DNA of 64,000 nucleotides from Pseudomonas fluorescens (GTDB lineage: Bacteria; Pseudomonadota; Gammaproteobacteria; Pseudomonadales; Pseudomonadaceae), in NCBI RefSeq assembly GCF_002837185.1, contig NZ_KZ477985.1:392167-456166 (forward strand). Reading direction: 5' to 3'. The translations under genes were made by a program, and so were the position numbers. The notes beneath the pieces were generated by a model. That model saw only the letters and a program-made list of their open reading frames with translations, was not told where the DNA came from and did no database searches. Shown here one piece after another: positions 39,865-48,005 of this stretch. Position 1 is the first letter of the stretch, and every line of letters begins with the position of its first letter.

Positions 39865-41097
39865 ATGAGTGTTAATACAGCAATCAAACAGTTCGCAGGA
39901 CCTTGCGTGTTGGCGGTGGCCCTGGGGGCGTTCAGCCAGCCTGCGCTGGCCATCGTGGAGGAGATTACCGCGGTCTTTCGCCCTGACCCCTCTAACCCCA
40001 TGAGCAACAAGTTCATCAACACGACGCCGCAAAGTGGGTTATGCCCTTGGCACGTTCCGGCCAAATGTGAGGCGGTCAATACCTTCAGTATTCGTAATAG
40101 CTCGTTCAGGGCCTATTCGACTGGACCCATACCGGCCTATCCCGACGACCCACGCAAGAGCGCCTACTTCAAGGTGCCTTCAGCATTCCGTGATCTGCAA
40201 GTGACGCACAGAGGCACCGGCAGAGTGGAAACGGTACAGATGCGCATGGCTGGAATTGGAGGGCGGTGGAATGCGCCGGTATCTTCTTGGACGACTACGG
40301 ATGCAAGGTGGGACCGCTACTGGTACGGGGCGCCCTCGCCGTGTATGCCGATCAATTACATCGCGGCAGGGGTCAACTTCGCGCTGTTTTTCTGGATCGT
40401 GCCTGAAAACGCCGGGGCTTGCAGTGTGACCAACGGTTATGGAATCGCGCGTATGAGCTACTCCACGCTTGAGTATGGCTATGAACTCAAGACCCCCAAC
40501 CCGCTGGGGATGGACGCCGGTGTGTATGAGGGGAGTATCACTTACAGTATGGGGCCGGGCGGTGACGTCGATTTCGGCGATGCGATGATCCCGGATGACA
40601 ACGCACTCACCTTTAACTTTACCTTGTCGGTCGAGCACAACCTCAAGGTTGACCTGCCGCCAGGCGGCAACCGCATCCAATTGCTACCCGAAGGTGGCTG
40701 GCAAGCCTGGCTCAATCGCGGGCGCCAACCGACGCGTCTGTTCCGTGACCAGACCTTCGTCATTTCCGCCAGTGGGCGCTTCAAGATGCAACTCGAATGC
40801 AGCCTTGCGGTGGGCAACACCTGTGGCCTGCGCAATGGCGCGGGGGACCTGGTGCCGTTGCAGGTGGCTGTCAGCCTGCCATTTGGCATGCAGGACCAGG
40901 CCGGGCAAGCCGTCAACAAGCTGCCCCTGCGCCTGGATGGCGTGGGCACCGAGCTGTTCCAGCCGGTGTTTTATGTGAACAACCGCTCCGGAAAACTGCA
41001 CTTTGAAGTCGAAAACAACGACGTCAAAGGCATGCTCGAACATCCGGGCAGCACCTATTCGGGCGTGGTCACGGTGATCTGGGATTCAGAAGTCTGA
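39865..41097 (+). CDS. Fimbrial tip adhesin (CooD/CfaE type)
   Basis: Secreted minor pilin of 410 residues carried at the fibre tip. The signal peptide spans KQFAGPCVLAVALGAFSQPA to LA. An N-terminal adhesin part with several Cys (CPWHVPAKCEAV, SPCMPINYIAAGVNF) is followed by a C-terminal pilin domain (VSLPFGMQDQAGQAVNKLPL to VTVIWDSEV). The layout, and the position after the usher in a CS1-like operon, mark it as CooD/CfaE-like. The receptor is unknown. A small hairpin (CGGTTC/GAACCG, 39837-39856) with a T run lies directly before the start and may dampen expression. Confidence 0.88.
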   Translation: MSVNTAIKQFAGPCVLAVALGAFSQPALAIVEEITAVFRPDPSNPMSNKFINTTPQSGLCPWHVPAKCEAVNTFSIRNSSFRAYSTGPIPAYPDDPRKSAYFKVPSAFRDLQVTHRGTGRVETVQMRMAGIGGRWNAPVSSWTTTDARWDRYWYGAPSPCMPINYIAAGVNFALFFWIVPENAGACSVTNGYGIARMSYSTLEYGYELKTPNPLGMDAGVYEGSITYSMGPGGDVDFGDAMIPDDNALTFNFTLSVEHNLKVDLPPGGNRIQLLPEGGWQAWLNRGRQPTRLFRDQTFVISASGRFKMQLECSLAVGNTCGLRNGAGDLVPLQVAVSLPFGMQDQAGQAVNKLPLRLDGVGTELFQPVFYVNNRSGKLHFEVENNDVKGMLEHPGSTYSGVVTVIWDSEV

Positions 41098-41156
41098 GCG
41101 GGTATTGGCCGCATCTCAGCCCCTGGCTGGGCTCATTCAATAAGGCGTAATCAAAC

Positions 41157-41915
41157 ATGAAACATGCAGTGTTATCGGTGGGACTGTTCCTGATGTCGCT
41201 GAGCGCTTATGCAGGGCCGGCGATCAACGTTGGGGTGGTCTATGACTATCTGGACGGCGACCGTAGTTCCTACCTCAAGCGGGTCTACAACGGCGGCACC
41301 AGTACCGCGTTTATCAAGGTCAATGTGCTGGAGATCGTCTACAACGCCGACGGCACGTCCCGGGAAGTGCCCGTCGCGTCGATGACCGACGCCAAAGGCA
41401 GCACCACCAATCGCGACGGCCTGATGGCCAGCCCGGCGCGTCTGATCGTACCGGCCGGCGGGCGTCAGGGCACGCGTTTGCTGTACATGGGCCAGCGAGA
41501 CAAGGAGCGCTATTTCCGCGTGCGCTTCATTCCGGTGGTGCCGGAAAAGGAAGATGACTTTGCTGTCACCGATGCCGAGCGCGCCGAATACAAGAACGCC
41601 CTGGCAGCCGGGGTCAACGTCATGGCCGGGTACGGCACGGTGTTCTTCGTGCGTCCGCAAGACACCCGTTTTGATACCCGGATCAGCGAGACCGCCAGCC
41701 AGTACAGCTTGCGTAATGCCGGCAACAGCGTGGTGGTGCTTGATGAGTTCCGCGATTGTTCGGTGGCGAAAAAGACCGACTGTGAGGCCACCACCAAGCA
41801 CCACATTCTGCCCGGTCGCCAGTTGGTGCTCGAGAAAAAGCCGGAGCGCCAGTTCAACTTCCAGATGATCGAGGGCCGCAACAAAAAACCGATGTCGGTC
41901 AACAGTAACGGGTGA
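41157..41915 (+). CDS. Fimbrial periplasmic chaperone (CooB type)
   Basis: Periplasmic immunoglobulin-fold chaperone of 252 residues that caps fimbrial subunits and delivers them to the usher. The signal peptide MKHAVLSVGLFLMSLSAYA precedes GPAINVG. The chaperone pattern is present: VNVLEIVYN, SPARLIVPAGGRQGTRLLYM and YFRVRFIPVVPEKEDDF, which contain the subunit-binding G1/A1 strand residues of the alternate family. It lies fourth in the operon rather than first, unlike the cooBACD order. The stop overlaps the possible first start of the minor pilin gene. Confidence 0.88.
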   Translation: MKHAVLSVGLFLMSLSAYAGPAINVGVVYDYLDGDRSSYLKRVYNGGTSTAFIKVNVLEIVYNADGTSREVPVASMTDAKGSTTNRDGLMASPARLIVPAGGRQGTRLLYMGQRDKERYFRVRFIPVVPEKEDDFAVTDAERAEYKNALAAGVNVMAGYGTVFFVRPQDTRFDTRISETASQYSLRNAGNSVVVLDEFRDCSVAKKTDCEATTKHHILPGRQLVLEKKPERQFNFQMIEGRNKKPMSVNSNG

Positions 41916-41920
41916 TGACT

Positions 41921-42403
41921 ATGTTCAAGCAACTGACGGTGCTGACGGTACTGATGGCGCCCGTGCTGATGGGCGAGCGGGCGCTGGCGTTCCAGGAGCG
42001 CCACACGTTCGATGTGTCGGTGACCATCCCGATCCATGAGGCTTATGTGCTGCCCTCCGAGCCCGACTGGATGGGGCGTGACCAGGTGCTGGCCTGGGAC
42101 CTGGCGACTGCCCGGTTGGGACGCCTGCGCAAGAACTTCGACGTAAAAAACATCAATGGCGGGGTGGCCGCGCGCCTGGGGGATACGCCTTACCTGTTGA
42201 GTGGCCGCAACCGTATCGAACTGCAGGTGTTGTTCAACCGGGTGCCGCTGACGCTGGATTCGACCCTGGTCCTCAGCGCCGACGAGGCACGTGCCGGCCG
42301 CCGCGCCGAGCTGGAAATTGCCGCCATCGAACCGGCGGACGGTTACAAGGGCGGCGAGTATTATGGCACGGTGCACCTGCTGTTTGATTTTCCGGCGCCT
42401 TGA
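41921..42403 (+). CDS. CS1-type fimbrial minor subunit
   Basis: Second pilin-like protein of 160 residues with a signal peptide (MFKQLTVLTVLMAPVLMGER to ALA). It is a diverged homologue of the major subunit in this operon: EPDWMGRD corresponds to DPNWGRD and DVKNINGGVAARLGDTPYLL to DIKNTNGSVAAYIEGGP. ATG 41921 has GGG 8 bases upstream; ATG 41915, overlapping the chaperone stop, is possible and adds two residues. It may cap or anchor the fibre. Its stop codon abuts the stop codon of the convergent toxin gene without any spacer. Confidence 0.86.
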   Translation: MFKQLTVLTVLMAPVLMGERALAFQERHTFDVSVTIPIHEAYVLPSEPDWMGRDQVLAWDLATARLGRLRKNFDVKNINGGVAARLGDTPYLLSGRNRIELQVLFNRVPLTLDSTLVLSADEARAGRRAELEIAAIEPADGYKGGEYYGTVHLLFDFPAP

Positions 42404-45400
42404 TCAAGTCCGGTTTTTACGGGGGCCCGCGCGGTTCAACGCCTCGCGGGTCAGGTCCCGCAGCCACTGGTTGTGACGGTACCCCAGCTCGTTGAGCGTT
42501 GTGTCGTATTGCGTCGAACTCATGGGGTTGCCGGACAACACGCCGGCTTCGTCCACCTCCAGCGCCTGTGCCAGGTTGCGCAGTTGTACCCGCAGGGAGG
42601 CCAGGTCGGCCTCGGGCAGGTTCTGCGAGGCTGCGTATTGTCCTTGCAGCGTTTGCAACGCGTCGAGCTGGGCGAATTTCAGGTCGAAGGTGGTTTCATT
42701 GTTCCGGTAGGCGATAGTGTTGTGCTGCGTGAGGTAGTCCTCCCAACCGCTTTGCAGCAGCATCTGGTTCACCAGCCCGTCGCCTGCTTCCTGCAGGGTC
42801 ACCGCATTGGCAACGGTTTCGATCTGCTCAAGCGTCACATCAGCTTCTTGGCGGTAGACCATATGGTCGCTGAGCCATGGCAGGTCCAGGCGCTCGGCCA
42901 ATGTGGTGCGATAGGCCAGGTGAATACCGGCTTCGTCGACCTCGCCATGCTCGCCGTTGATCACCACCGACCATAGCCGTTGACCGAGCCCACCCAGTTC
43001 TTTGGGTTTGAGACGGTGGGCGACATCCTCACCAATGGCATTGCCCATCAGCGAGTCGCGGGCGGCGCCGCGGGCCAGTACCGCCAGCCTGGCCTCGAGT
43101 TCCTCTGGCGAGGTGCTGGTGCGATACGCTTCGCTGGCGAGTACTTCGACGCCCAGTTTCTGGAAAATCTGCGCGCCTGCGTCGGGGCACAACCCAGGGT
43201 AGCGGGTATCTTTGAACACGCGGTCACGCAGTGGAGCGTCAACCTCGACCGCCCTCAGCAGACGCCAGACGCGCCGGCTCAAATCAGGGTGATTGCTCTG
43301 GTAGGCCAGGCGATCACCTTCGGTTTGAAACGCATCCGGCTCTTCGAGGGATTTGATCACTTCAAACAGGCCCTGGGAGCCGGGTTCCTTTTCAATGTCA
43401 TTCCACAGTTGCCGATGCCGCTCCCTCTCTTGAGGCCTGATGTAGCTGAGCCAGGGCGCGCTGTCGCCTTTGGGGGCGTAGGAACGCAGCGGGTCCAGCC
43501 CTGCGGACTCGCGGTATTGAGCAAGCAAGTCCTGAAAGTCCAAGGTGAGCTTGCTCTGGTCCAACCGGGTGCGGGCGATAATGTGGGCATCATCCGAGCC
43601 TGGCCTGACATGCGGTAACTGGGTAATCGGGTTCTCGCTCAGGTCCAACAGGAAGCCCCGCGGGCGGGATTGGCCCACGAGCCCGGCAGGCCAATCCTTG
43701 ATGTGTGTATTGCGCAGGTTCAGCAAGGTCAAGTTCGGCATCTGGCTGATATCCGGGGGTTGTCCCAATGGATTGCCGGCCATCTCAAGCTGTTTGAGGC
43801 GCTTGAGGCGCTTGAGCGTGGCAATGGCCGAGTCATCCAGCACCAGGGCATTTTTTTCCAGGTGCAAGCGCCGCAGGCGTTTGAGGTTGCCGAGGGTCTC
43901 GGGCAGCTTGGTGATGCGGTTATCGCTCAGGTCCAGGTCGCGCAGATGAGGGAAGTTGTCGAGAAAGGCGGCGTGACTGTCTGCAAACTCGCAACCGCGC
44001 AGGTCCACGTCGCTGATGTGGTTCAGCGGCACGCTAAGGGTCGGTAGCTCATCGGGCATATTGGTGTTGAACAAGTCGAGGGCGATGCCGCGACGGTGGC
44101 CGAAGCTTTCGTCCAGGTGAACCGTCAGGCTGTTGCTCCAGCCGTCGTACAGGGTGGTTGCCAATTCTGCCCGGCGGTGGCGCACTTCGGGCTCCAGGGG
44201 CGTGCCTTCCCAGCGCGTCGGGCCTTTGATGTAGGTATCGAGCTGTTTGAACAATTGTTCTTTTTGTGACTCCATGTGCTCCAGTTTTTGCTGGCCTTCG
44301 AGCGTCGACAGCGTGTGCGATAAGCGTGGCAGGCCCTCGTCGCTGACGTTGGGGAGCAACAGCTTGATGCGCTCCTCAATCGTTTTGGGCTGCATGTCAT
44401 AGCTGTCGGTTCGGCTCATTTTGCAAGATACGCCTCCGCCCAGGAGCACCTCGGTCTCGGGGCCGGGCCGCATCCGCACGGGCGGTTCGGCCAATGCCAG
44501 GCGTCGCTCGGCCGGGGCCTGATTGTGGTTGATGACCCATTGCCTGAGCTTCTCGCCTTCGCTGCCGGCAAAGGGCGGGGTGCGGTCCGGAACCTGCGCC
44601 AGGGTCCAGAGAAGGGACTCGTACAGGTCTGCTGCAGGGTTCAGCGATTTGCCATCAGCGTCGAACACCCGATAAGTCCCCTGGGCGTCGCGCACCAAGG
44701 TGCGGGCGTGGGAGGCGTCGCTTTCACCGACGCTGCAGCGCAAGGCGCCGATGGGGCTGTTTTCACGAATGTCGATTCTCAGGTTGCTGAGCGAATCGCT
44801 GTGCAGGCGCAGGGTGTGGAGCACCAGCCGTTCGCTCTGCGCAGACGGTTGCTGCGGCGGGTAGAGCCCTTCGACTGCGCGGTTCGCCTGGGTGTCGAAG
44901 TCCAGCTCCCCAGCCAGGGTTTTGAGGCGCAGGGGCAGGCGCTGTTCGTCTGTCATTGCCTTTAGTTCTTCGGGCCATGCCTGTTTGAGCAGGGCGTTGG
45001 CGCTGCTCAGGGGCAGTTCGGGAAAGGTCTGGCGCAGCAGGGCGATGTGCGGATCGCTGCTGGCTTGGCCCAGTTGATAATGACTATTGGCGATGTGCCC
45101 GCCAAAGCCGTCTACGTAGTCCGCCAGTTTATTGCGCAGCGCCTGGTCCTGTTGTGCCTTGGGCAAGGTTTCGCCCAGCAACGTATTGACCTGCTGTTCG
45201 TCGAGAAAACCCAGGACACGCTCCGGCAGTTTGGCAGCCATTACGTCGGCCAGGCTGAGGGCCAGCGTGTCGGCCGGCAGGGCGGTGGCATTGCCATACT
45301 TGCGCGATTCGCCGCTCAGGTCGCTGTTGTGAAACACCTCCAGGGCCTTGCTTGGCGGCCAGCCGGGCAGGTCGGTGACGGCCTGTTCGAACCAGTAGGA

Positions 45401-47584
45401 GTACGGCTCCAGTGTCTGGCCCGTGCGCAGCTTGCGGGCGGATTCGTCGGCCAACCGGCCGGCGCGAAAACGCTCAATGCTATCGGCCAGCAGCGGTGGG
45501 GTCGGCCGGTTGCGCAGGTACATATGGCGTAGATGGTCGGGCTCGCTGCCACTGATGGTACGCACCTGTTCGAGCTGTTCAGGGGTGAGCCCCTGAGTGG
45601 TGGCGCTGATACGGCGCATCAGCGCAGTGTCGTCCCAACTGCGCGGCTGTTCACCTTCACGCACCCAGGCGCCGTTGCCATTGAGTCGCACCTTCGGTTG
45701 ATAGGCCTCCGGCCGGCCGGGGTGCACGATGCGATGGTGCAGCAGTTGCTTGTCCGGTTCGATCTGGTAGTGCTTGTCGGCGTGTACCAGCCATTGTTTT
45801 CGAGCGTGTTGATACACACCCTGTGCGTCAGGCCGGGTGTCTTTGGGCAGGCTGATGTTCTGCAGGTAGGGCGAGAGGTCAGGGTTCCACAAGCGTTTTT
45901 CGCCGCTGGCCAGCTCCACCGGGTGCAGGCTCTCGACGAATGGCGATAGCTTGAGGGTGAGGGTCTGGCCGAGAGTTCCTGCCGCCGCCCAACCGCCCAA
46001 CTGCACCACCGCCTCCACGACCGCCATGGCGTGACCGACAGCTTCCAGCCCTTTGCCCTGCGCCCAGTCAACGATACCTTCGAACACATCGTTGGCCACC
46101 TGGTAGGCGGTGTAGGCAAGCATCAACTCTCCCAGGAACGGCACGAACGGGGTGACCACCAGCAGCGCGGCGTTAAAGATGTCCGACAGGATCTTGCTCA
46201 GGTTGTCCCACCAGGCCCAGCGCGCCATCAGGTCTGCGTAGGCGGTGGTGATGGCAATTTCCCGGGTATCGTTGACGATCTTGTTGAGTCTGACCCGATA
46301 CAGGTAATGCCACAGCGTATCGGGCTCGGAGTGGCCTGAGGGCGGGCGGTTCTGGTAATCGTCAAAGATGTCTTGCACGCTGAAGTGCAACTGCGGCGTG
46401 TCGACCTTGAGGGTTTGCCAGCTGGGGCCGCTGTCGGTGCGTGCCTTCTGATGCCACTGCACTGTGTACAAGCGGCGCTGCAGTTCAGCGAAAAAATGCC
46501 CGCGTTGTTTGTGGTCGATAAATTGACTGAAGAATTGCCGGTAGGTGGCCTTGGTCGGCGTTTGGCCTGTTTCATCCTGAGGCGAGGGGCTGTCGCGCAA
46601 TTGGCGCGTCAACGCGTTCATGAATGCGACCGGTGAGGCGTACTCCTTCAACGGATGCTCGGGGTCCTCGGGGATATAGGCAATCAAGCGTTTGATGTGT
46701 TTGTCGCTGCCTTGTGGCGCGGCAATCAACACAATGCCGCTCAGTTGCGCATCCAGCAGGCTCAGGTTGTAGTACTGCACCGCAATGCCATCCAGGGCCG
46801 GGGCCGGCTTGCCCTCAGCGATGTCGAAGAGCAAGCGCCGGGCATCGTCTTGGATATGCTGTTGCGACAGGGCGATACAGGCGGCGTTTTTCAGCGCTGC
46901 CTTATCGCAGGCAATCACCTTGAGGCGTAATTTGTCGGCCTGCACCTGATTGTTGAACCCCAGGACTTTCAATAGCCGCGTCTGGTATTGCAGGCCGATA
47001 TTCAGGCTGCGGCACAGCCTTTTGAAGCCCCGTGCGGTCAAGGGTTGGCCGCTGGTGCGCGAGGTGAGCTGGAGAATGTCCTGCTGGCCTTGAGCGTCCG
47101 CCTTGGACAAGAACGCAACGTCGGAAAATTGCTCACTGGCAGAAAAATTATGCAGGGCTGCGTCCAATAACGATACGGTCCGGCTGGTTACGCCTTTGCG
47201 TACGCCAATGGCCCACCAGCCGTTTTTAGCGGGGGCATAAAGACGAATAAAAGTGTTTTTTACATCGATGTTGCCGTATTCCCGTAAGGCTTTTTTGAGC
47301 AGGGGCTCGGCGAAGGTATAAACGTCTTTTACGTATTTGAATGTTTCATCCACCGTGTTCCTGGAGGTCCAATGCGCGGCCATGGCCTCTTTGGAAACAC
47401 TGTTCAGGGCTTCGTCGATGGAGGTGATTCGTGTATAGACGTAAGGGCTCGCGGCCTGCACCGCGCGAGCGCGGGCCAGCGTTGTCGAACTGAGCCAATC
47501 GGGTATTGCACGCTTGATAAAGTCAAAGTGAATACCCTTTTCTGCATGGCTTGCAGCGTGGTGATAAGGAGACTCGAATAACAT
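42404..47584 (-). CDS. Giant toxin/effector: dermonecrotic-type domain, LRR, NEL E3 ligase (copy B)
   Basis: This 1726-residue protein has no signal peptide. The N-terminal half is of the DUF6543/dermonecrotic-toxin type found in large Pseudomonas proteins. A hydrophobic hairpin follows (FNAALLVVTPFVPFLGELML at about residues 470-500). Leucine-rich repeats occupy about 1180-1325 (DVDLRGC, LRDLDLSDNRITKLPETLGN, LRRLHLEKNAL, LTLLNLRNTHIKDWP). The C-terminal part resembles NEL-type E3 ubiquitin ligases of IpaH/SspH effectors, with Cys1466 in GLCPDAGAQIF as the CxD catalytic motif. It would ubiquitinate host proteins if delivered into eukaryotic cells. No type III secretion gene is in the window, so the delivery route is unknown. 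It is last in a four-gene minus-strand run. Confidence 0.85.
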   Translation of the reverse strand: MLFESPYHHAASHAEKGIHFDFIKRAIPDWLSSTTLARARAVQAASPYVYTRITSIDEALNSVSKEAMAAHWTSRNTVDETFKYVKDVYTFAEPLLKKALREYGNIDVKNTFIRLYAPAKNGWWAIGVRKGVTSRTVSLLDAALHNFSASEQFSDVAFLSKADAQGQQDILQLTSRTSGQPLTARGFKRLCRSLNIGLQYQTRLLKVLGFNNQVQADKLRLKVIACDKAALKNAACIALSQQHIQDDARRLLFDIAEGKPAPALDGIAVQYYNLSLLDAQLSGIVLIAAPQGSDKHIKRLIAYIPEDPEHPLKEYASPVAFMNALTRQLRDSPSPQDETGQTPTKATYRQFFSQFIDHKQRGHFFAELQRRLYTVQWHQKARTDSGPSWQTLKVDTPQLHFSVQDIFDDYQNRPPSGHSEPDTLWHYLYRVRLNKIVNDTREIAITTAYADLMARWAWWDNLSKILSDIFNAALLVVTPFVPFLGELMLAYTAYQVANDVFEGIVDWAQGKGLEAVGHAMAVVEAVVQLGGWAAAGTLGQTLTLKLSPFVESLHPVELASGEKRLWNPDLSPYLQNISLPKDTRPDAQGVYQHARKQWLVHADKHYQIEPDKQLLHHRIVHPGRPEAYQPKVRLNGNGAWVREGEQPRSWDDTALMRRISATTQGLTPEQLEQVRTISGSEPDHLRHMYLRNRPTPPLLADSIERFRAGRLADESARKLRTGQTLEPYSYWFEQAVTDLPGWPPSKALEVFHNSDLSGESRKYGNATALPADTLALSLADVMAAKLPERVLGFLDEQQVNTLLGETLPKAQQDQALRNKLADYVDGFGGHIANSHYQLGQASSDPHIALLRQTFPELPLSSANALLKQAWPEELKAMTDEQRLPLRLKTLAGELDFDTQANRAVEGLYPPQQPSAQSERLVLHTLRLHSDSLSNLRIDIRENSPIGALRCSVGESDASHARTLVRDAQGTYRVFDADGKSLNPAADLYESLLWTLAQVPDRTPPFAGSEGEKLRQWVINHNQAPAERRLALAEPPVRMRPGPETEVLLGGGVSCKMSRTDSYDMQPKTIEERIKLLLPNVSDEGLPRLSHTLSTLEGQQKLEHMESQKEQLFKQLDTYIKGPTRWEGTPLEPEVRHRRAELATTLYDGWSNSLTVHLDESFGHRRGIALDLFNTNMPDELPTLSVPLNHISDVDLRGCEFADSHAAFLDNFPHLRDLDLSDNRITKLPETLGNLKRLRRLHLEKNALVLDDSAIATLKRLKRLKQLEMAGNPLGQPPDISQMPNLTLLNLRNTHIKDWPAGLVGQSRPRGFLLDLSENPITQLPHVRPGSDDAHIIARTRLDQSKLTLDFQDLLAQYRESAGLDPLRSYAPKGDSAPWLSYIRPQERERHRQLWNDIEKEPGSQGLFEVIKSLEEPDAFQTEGDRLAYQSNHPDLSRRVWRLLRAVEVDAPLRDRVFKDTRYPGLCPDAGAQIFQKLGVEVLASEAYRTSTSPEELEARLAVLARGAARDSLMGNAIGEDVAHRLKPKELGGLGQRLWSVVINGEHGEVDEAGIHLAYRTTLAERLDLPWLSDHMVYRQEADVTLEQIETVANAVTLQEAGDGLVNQMLLQSGWEDYLTQHNTIAYRNNETTFDLKFAQLDALQTLQGQYAASQNLPEADLASLRVQLRNLAQALEVDEAGVLSGNPMSSTQYDTTLNELGYRHNQWLRDLTREALNRAGPRKNRT

Positions 47585-47586
47585 GG

Positions 47587-47859
47587 TCAGGTTGCCTTTA
47601 GAGGAACAGCCAAGGGCTGCACGGCACTCAGGCCGGGCAGGGATGAACGTGAAAAATTGGCAGTGAGTGGCGCTTGAGCCGATAGGCGTCGGGTAGCGAT
47701 CAGAAGGCAGGCAGCATTCAGCTTTTGCCGTGCAGGCCGTTCAGAGGGGAATACGGCAGGCGCCTGGGTTTGAGTACGCAGCGCTGGATCGATTTCAAGC
47801 AGGTGAGTACGTATTTCTTGAGGCGTCGGTGATGCTGCTGGTGTGTTCGACGTGCTCAT
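47587..47859 (-). CDS. Small hypothetical protein ahead of NEL toxin B
   Basis: A 90-residue protein, start MSTSNTPAASPTPQEIRTHL, ending 2 bases before the start of the NEL gene. GAGG lies 9 bases before ATG 47859, a credible ribosome site. The frame stays open 13 codons further upstream, but without a better start. It is Pro/Ser/Thr-rich at the N terminus, with ACLLIATRRLSAQAPLTANF in the middle. No family is recognised. Tight coupling to the toxin suggests a partner or translation-leader role; it may also be only an upstream open frame. Confidence 0.45.
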   Translation of the reverse strand: MSTSNTPAASPTPQEIRTHLLEIDPALRTQTQAPAVFPSERPARQKLNAACLLIATRRLSAQAPLTANFSRSSLPGLSAVQPLAVPLKAT

Positions 47860-47932
47860 TGGCAAGGTCCTCATGCTGATGGAGTGAACTATCAGCATGG
47901 GGTGGGGGCGGGTTGTGTCGGCGGTAACTATT

Positions 47933-47992
47933 GAAAGTGCGGGTGAAAGTGCGGGTGAAAGCGCGGGTGAAGGTGCAGGTGAAGGTGCGGGT
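47933..47992. repeat. Five tandem 12-base repeats
   Basis: Units GAAAGTGCGGGT, GAAAGTGCGGGT, GAAAGCGCGGGT, GAAGGTGCAGGT and GAAGGTGCGGGT run head to tail directly downstream of the 1614-residue toxin-like gene. The copies differ by single bases. It is a small minisatellite in a gap without a supported gene. Confidence 0.85.
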
Positions 47993-48005
47993 CAAGCACG
48001 CGCGT

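Noticed and set aside
47933..47992. CRISPR array
   Set aside because: The 12-base units are contiguous, without unique spacers; the REP array at 63472-63889 likewise has constant spacers and no cas genes.
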